A program made the translations under genes and the position numbers. A model generated the notes under the pieces. That model saw nothing but the letters and a program-made list of their open reading frames with translations, was not told where the DNA came from and made no database searches. A stretch of DNA of 54,699 bases from Myxococcota bacterium (GTDB taxonomy: Bacteria > Myxococcota_A > UBA796 > JAFGLY01): contig JAJRWT010000016.1 of NCBI GenBank assembly GCA_024276675.1, positions 1 through 54,699 of the forward strand, read 5' to 3'. Shown piece after piece: positions 53,132 through 54,699 of the stretch (the first letter of the stretch is position 1; each line of letters opens with the position of its first letter).

Positions 53132-54699
<1,568 letters not shown>

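Overview
The window is GC-rich DNA, most likely from a Myxococcota (former deltaproteobacterial) genome. The pointers are secreted lipoproteins with Asp/Thr/Pro/Gly-rich linkers, many FG-GAP/VCBS beta-propeller proteins, MopE-type Cys/Asp metal-binding motifs (DxDGDG...CDG.DNDCDG), and two proteins ending in a Cys, hydrophobic helix, Arg tail of the MYXO-CTERM kind. No rRNA, tRNA, CRISPR array, phage or intact transposase was seen. The assignment rests on protein character only.

Layout. 1-9.3 kb: surface and secreted proteins (a C45-type acyltransferase running off the left edge, a metallophosphatase lipoprotein, an FG-GAP/UnbV lipoprotein), an ABC-F ATPase, and a TMTC-like membrane glycosyltransferase with TPRs. 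9.4-14.1 kb: two translationally coupled radical SAM/SPASM proteins followed by a TonB-dependent receptor. 14.2-20.6 kb: GH39-like glycosidase, a DUF2007 zinc-ribbon protein, XseA, a multidomain PKD/MopE lipoprotein, threonine aldolase. 20.7-23.1 kb: PaaK-like CoA ligase and a CCG-domain Fe-S oxidoreductase. 23.4-31.3 kb: a complete bacterial-style V/A-type ATPase operon (E, DUF2764, A, B, D, I, K) ending in a universal stress protein. The K subunit carries the full set of Na+-ligand residues known from Enterococcus hirae. 31.5-34.9 kb: alpha/beta hydrolase, CAP-domain surface protein, SRPBCC/DUF2505 protein, small membrane protein. 35-41.6 kb: a subtilase-fold/FG-GAP protein lacking the catalytic serine, an FG-GAP lipoprotein and a small lipoprotein. 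41.6-43.9 kb: an inverted pair of 31-bp tandem-repeat arrays, then a metallophosphoesterase with a membrane insertion. 44-49.7 kb: chloramphenicol acetyltransferase-like protein, outer-membrane protein, methyltransferase, two Flp-type pilins, a TPR protein with two ClpX-type zinc fingers, a zinc-ribbon protein. 49.9-52.5 kb: a CbiMNQO-type cobalt/nickel ECF importer with a good promoter. 52.9-54.7 kb: an FG-GAP protein running off the right edge, followed in frame by an orphan C-terminal tail.

How the parts may work together: the TonB receptor and the Cbi importer are both uptake functions. The V-type ATPase, if Na+-specific, would connect ATP to a sodium gradient. The many secreted proteins fit a cell that decorates its surface heavily and probably sorts some proteins by a MYXO-CTERM/rhombosortase-type route. 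The least explained features are the 31-bp inverted repeat arrays, two families of dispersed repeats shared between distant intergenic spacers, and several unusual protein architectures.
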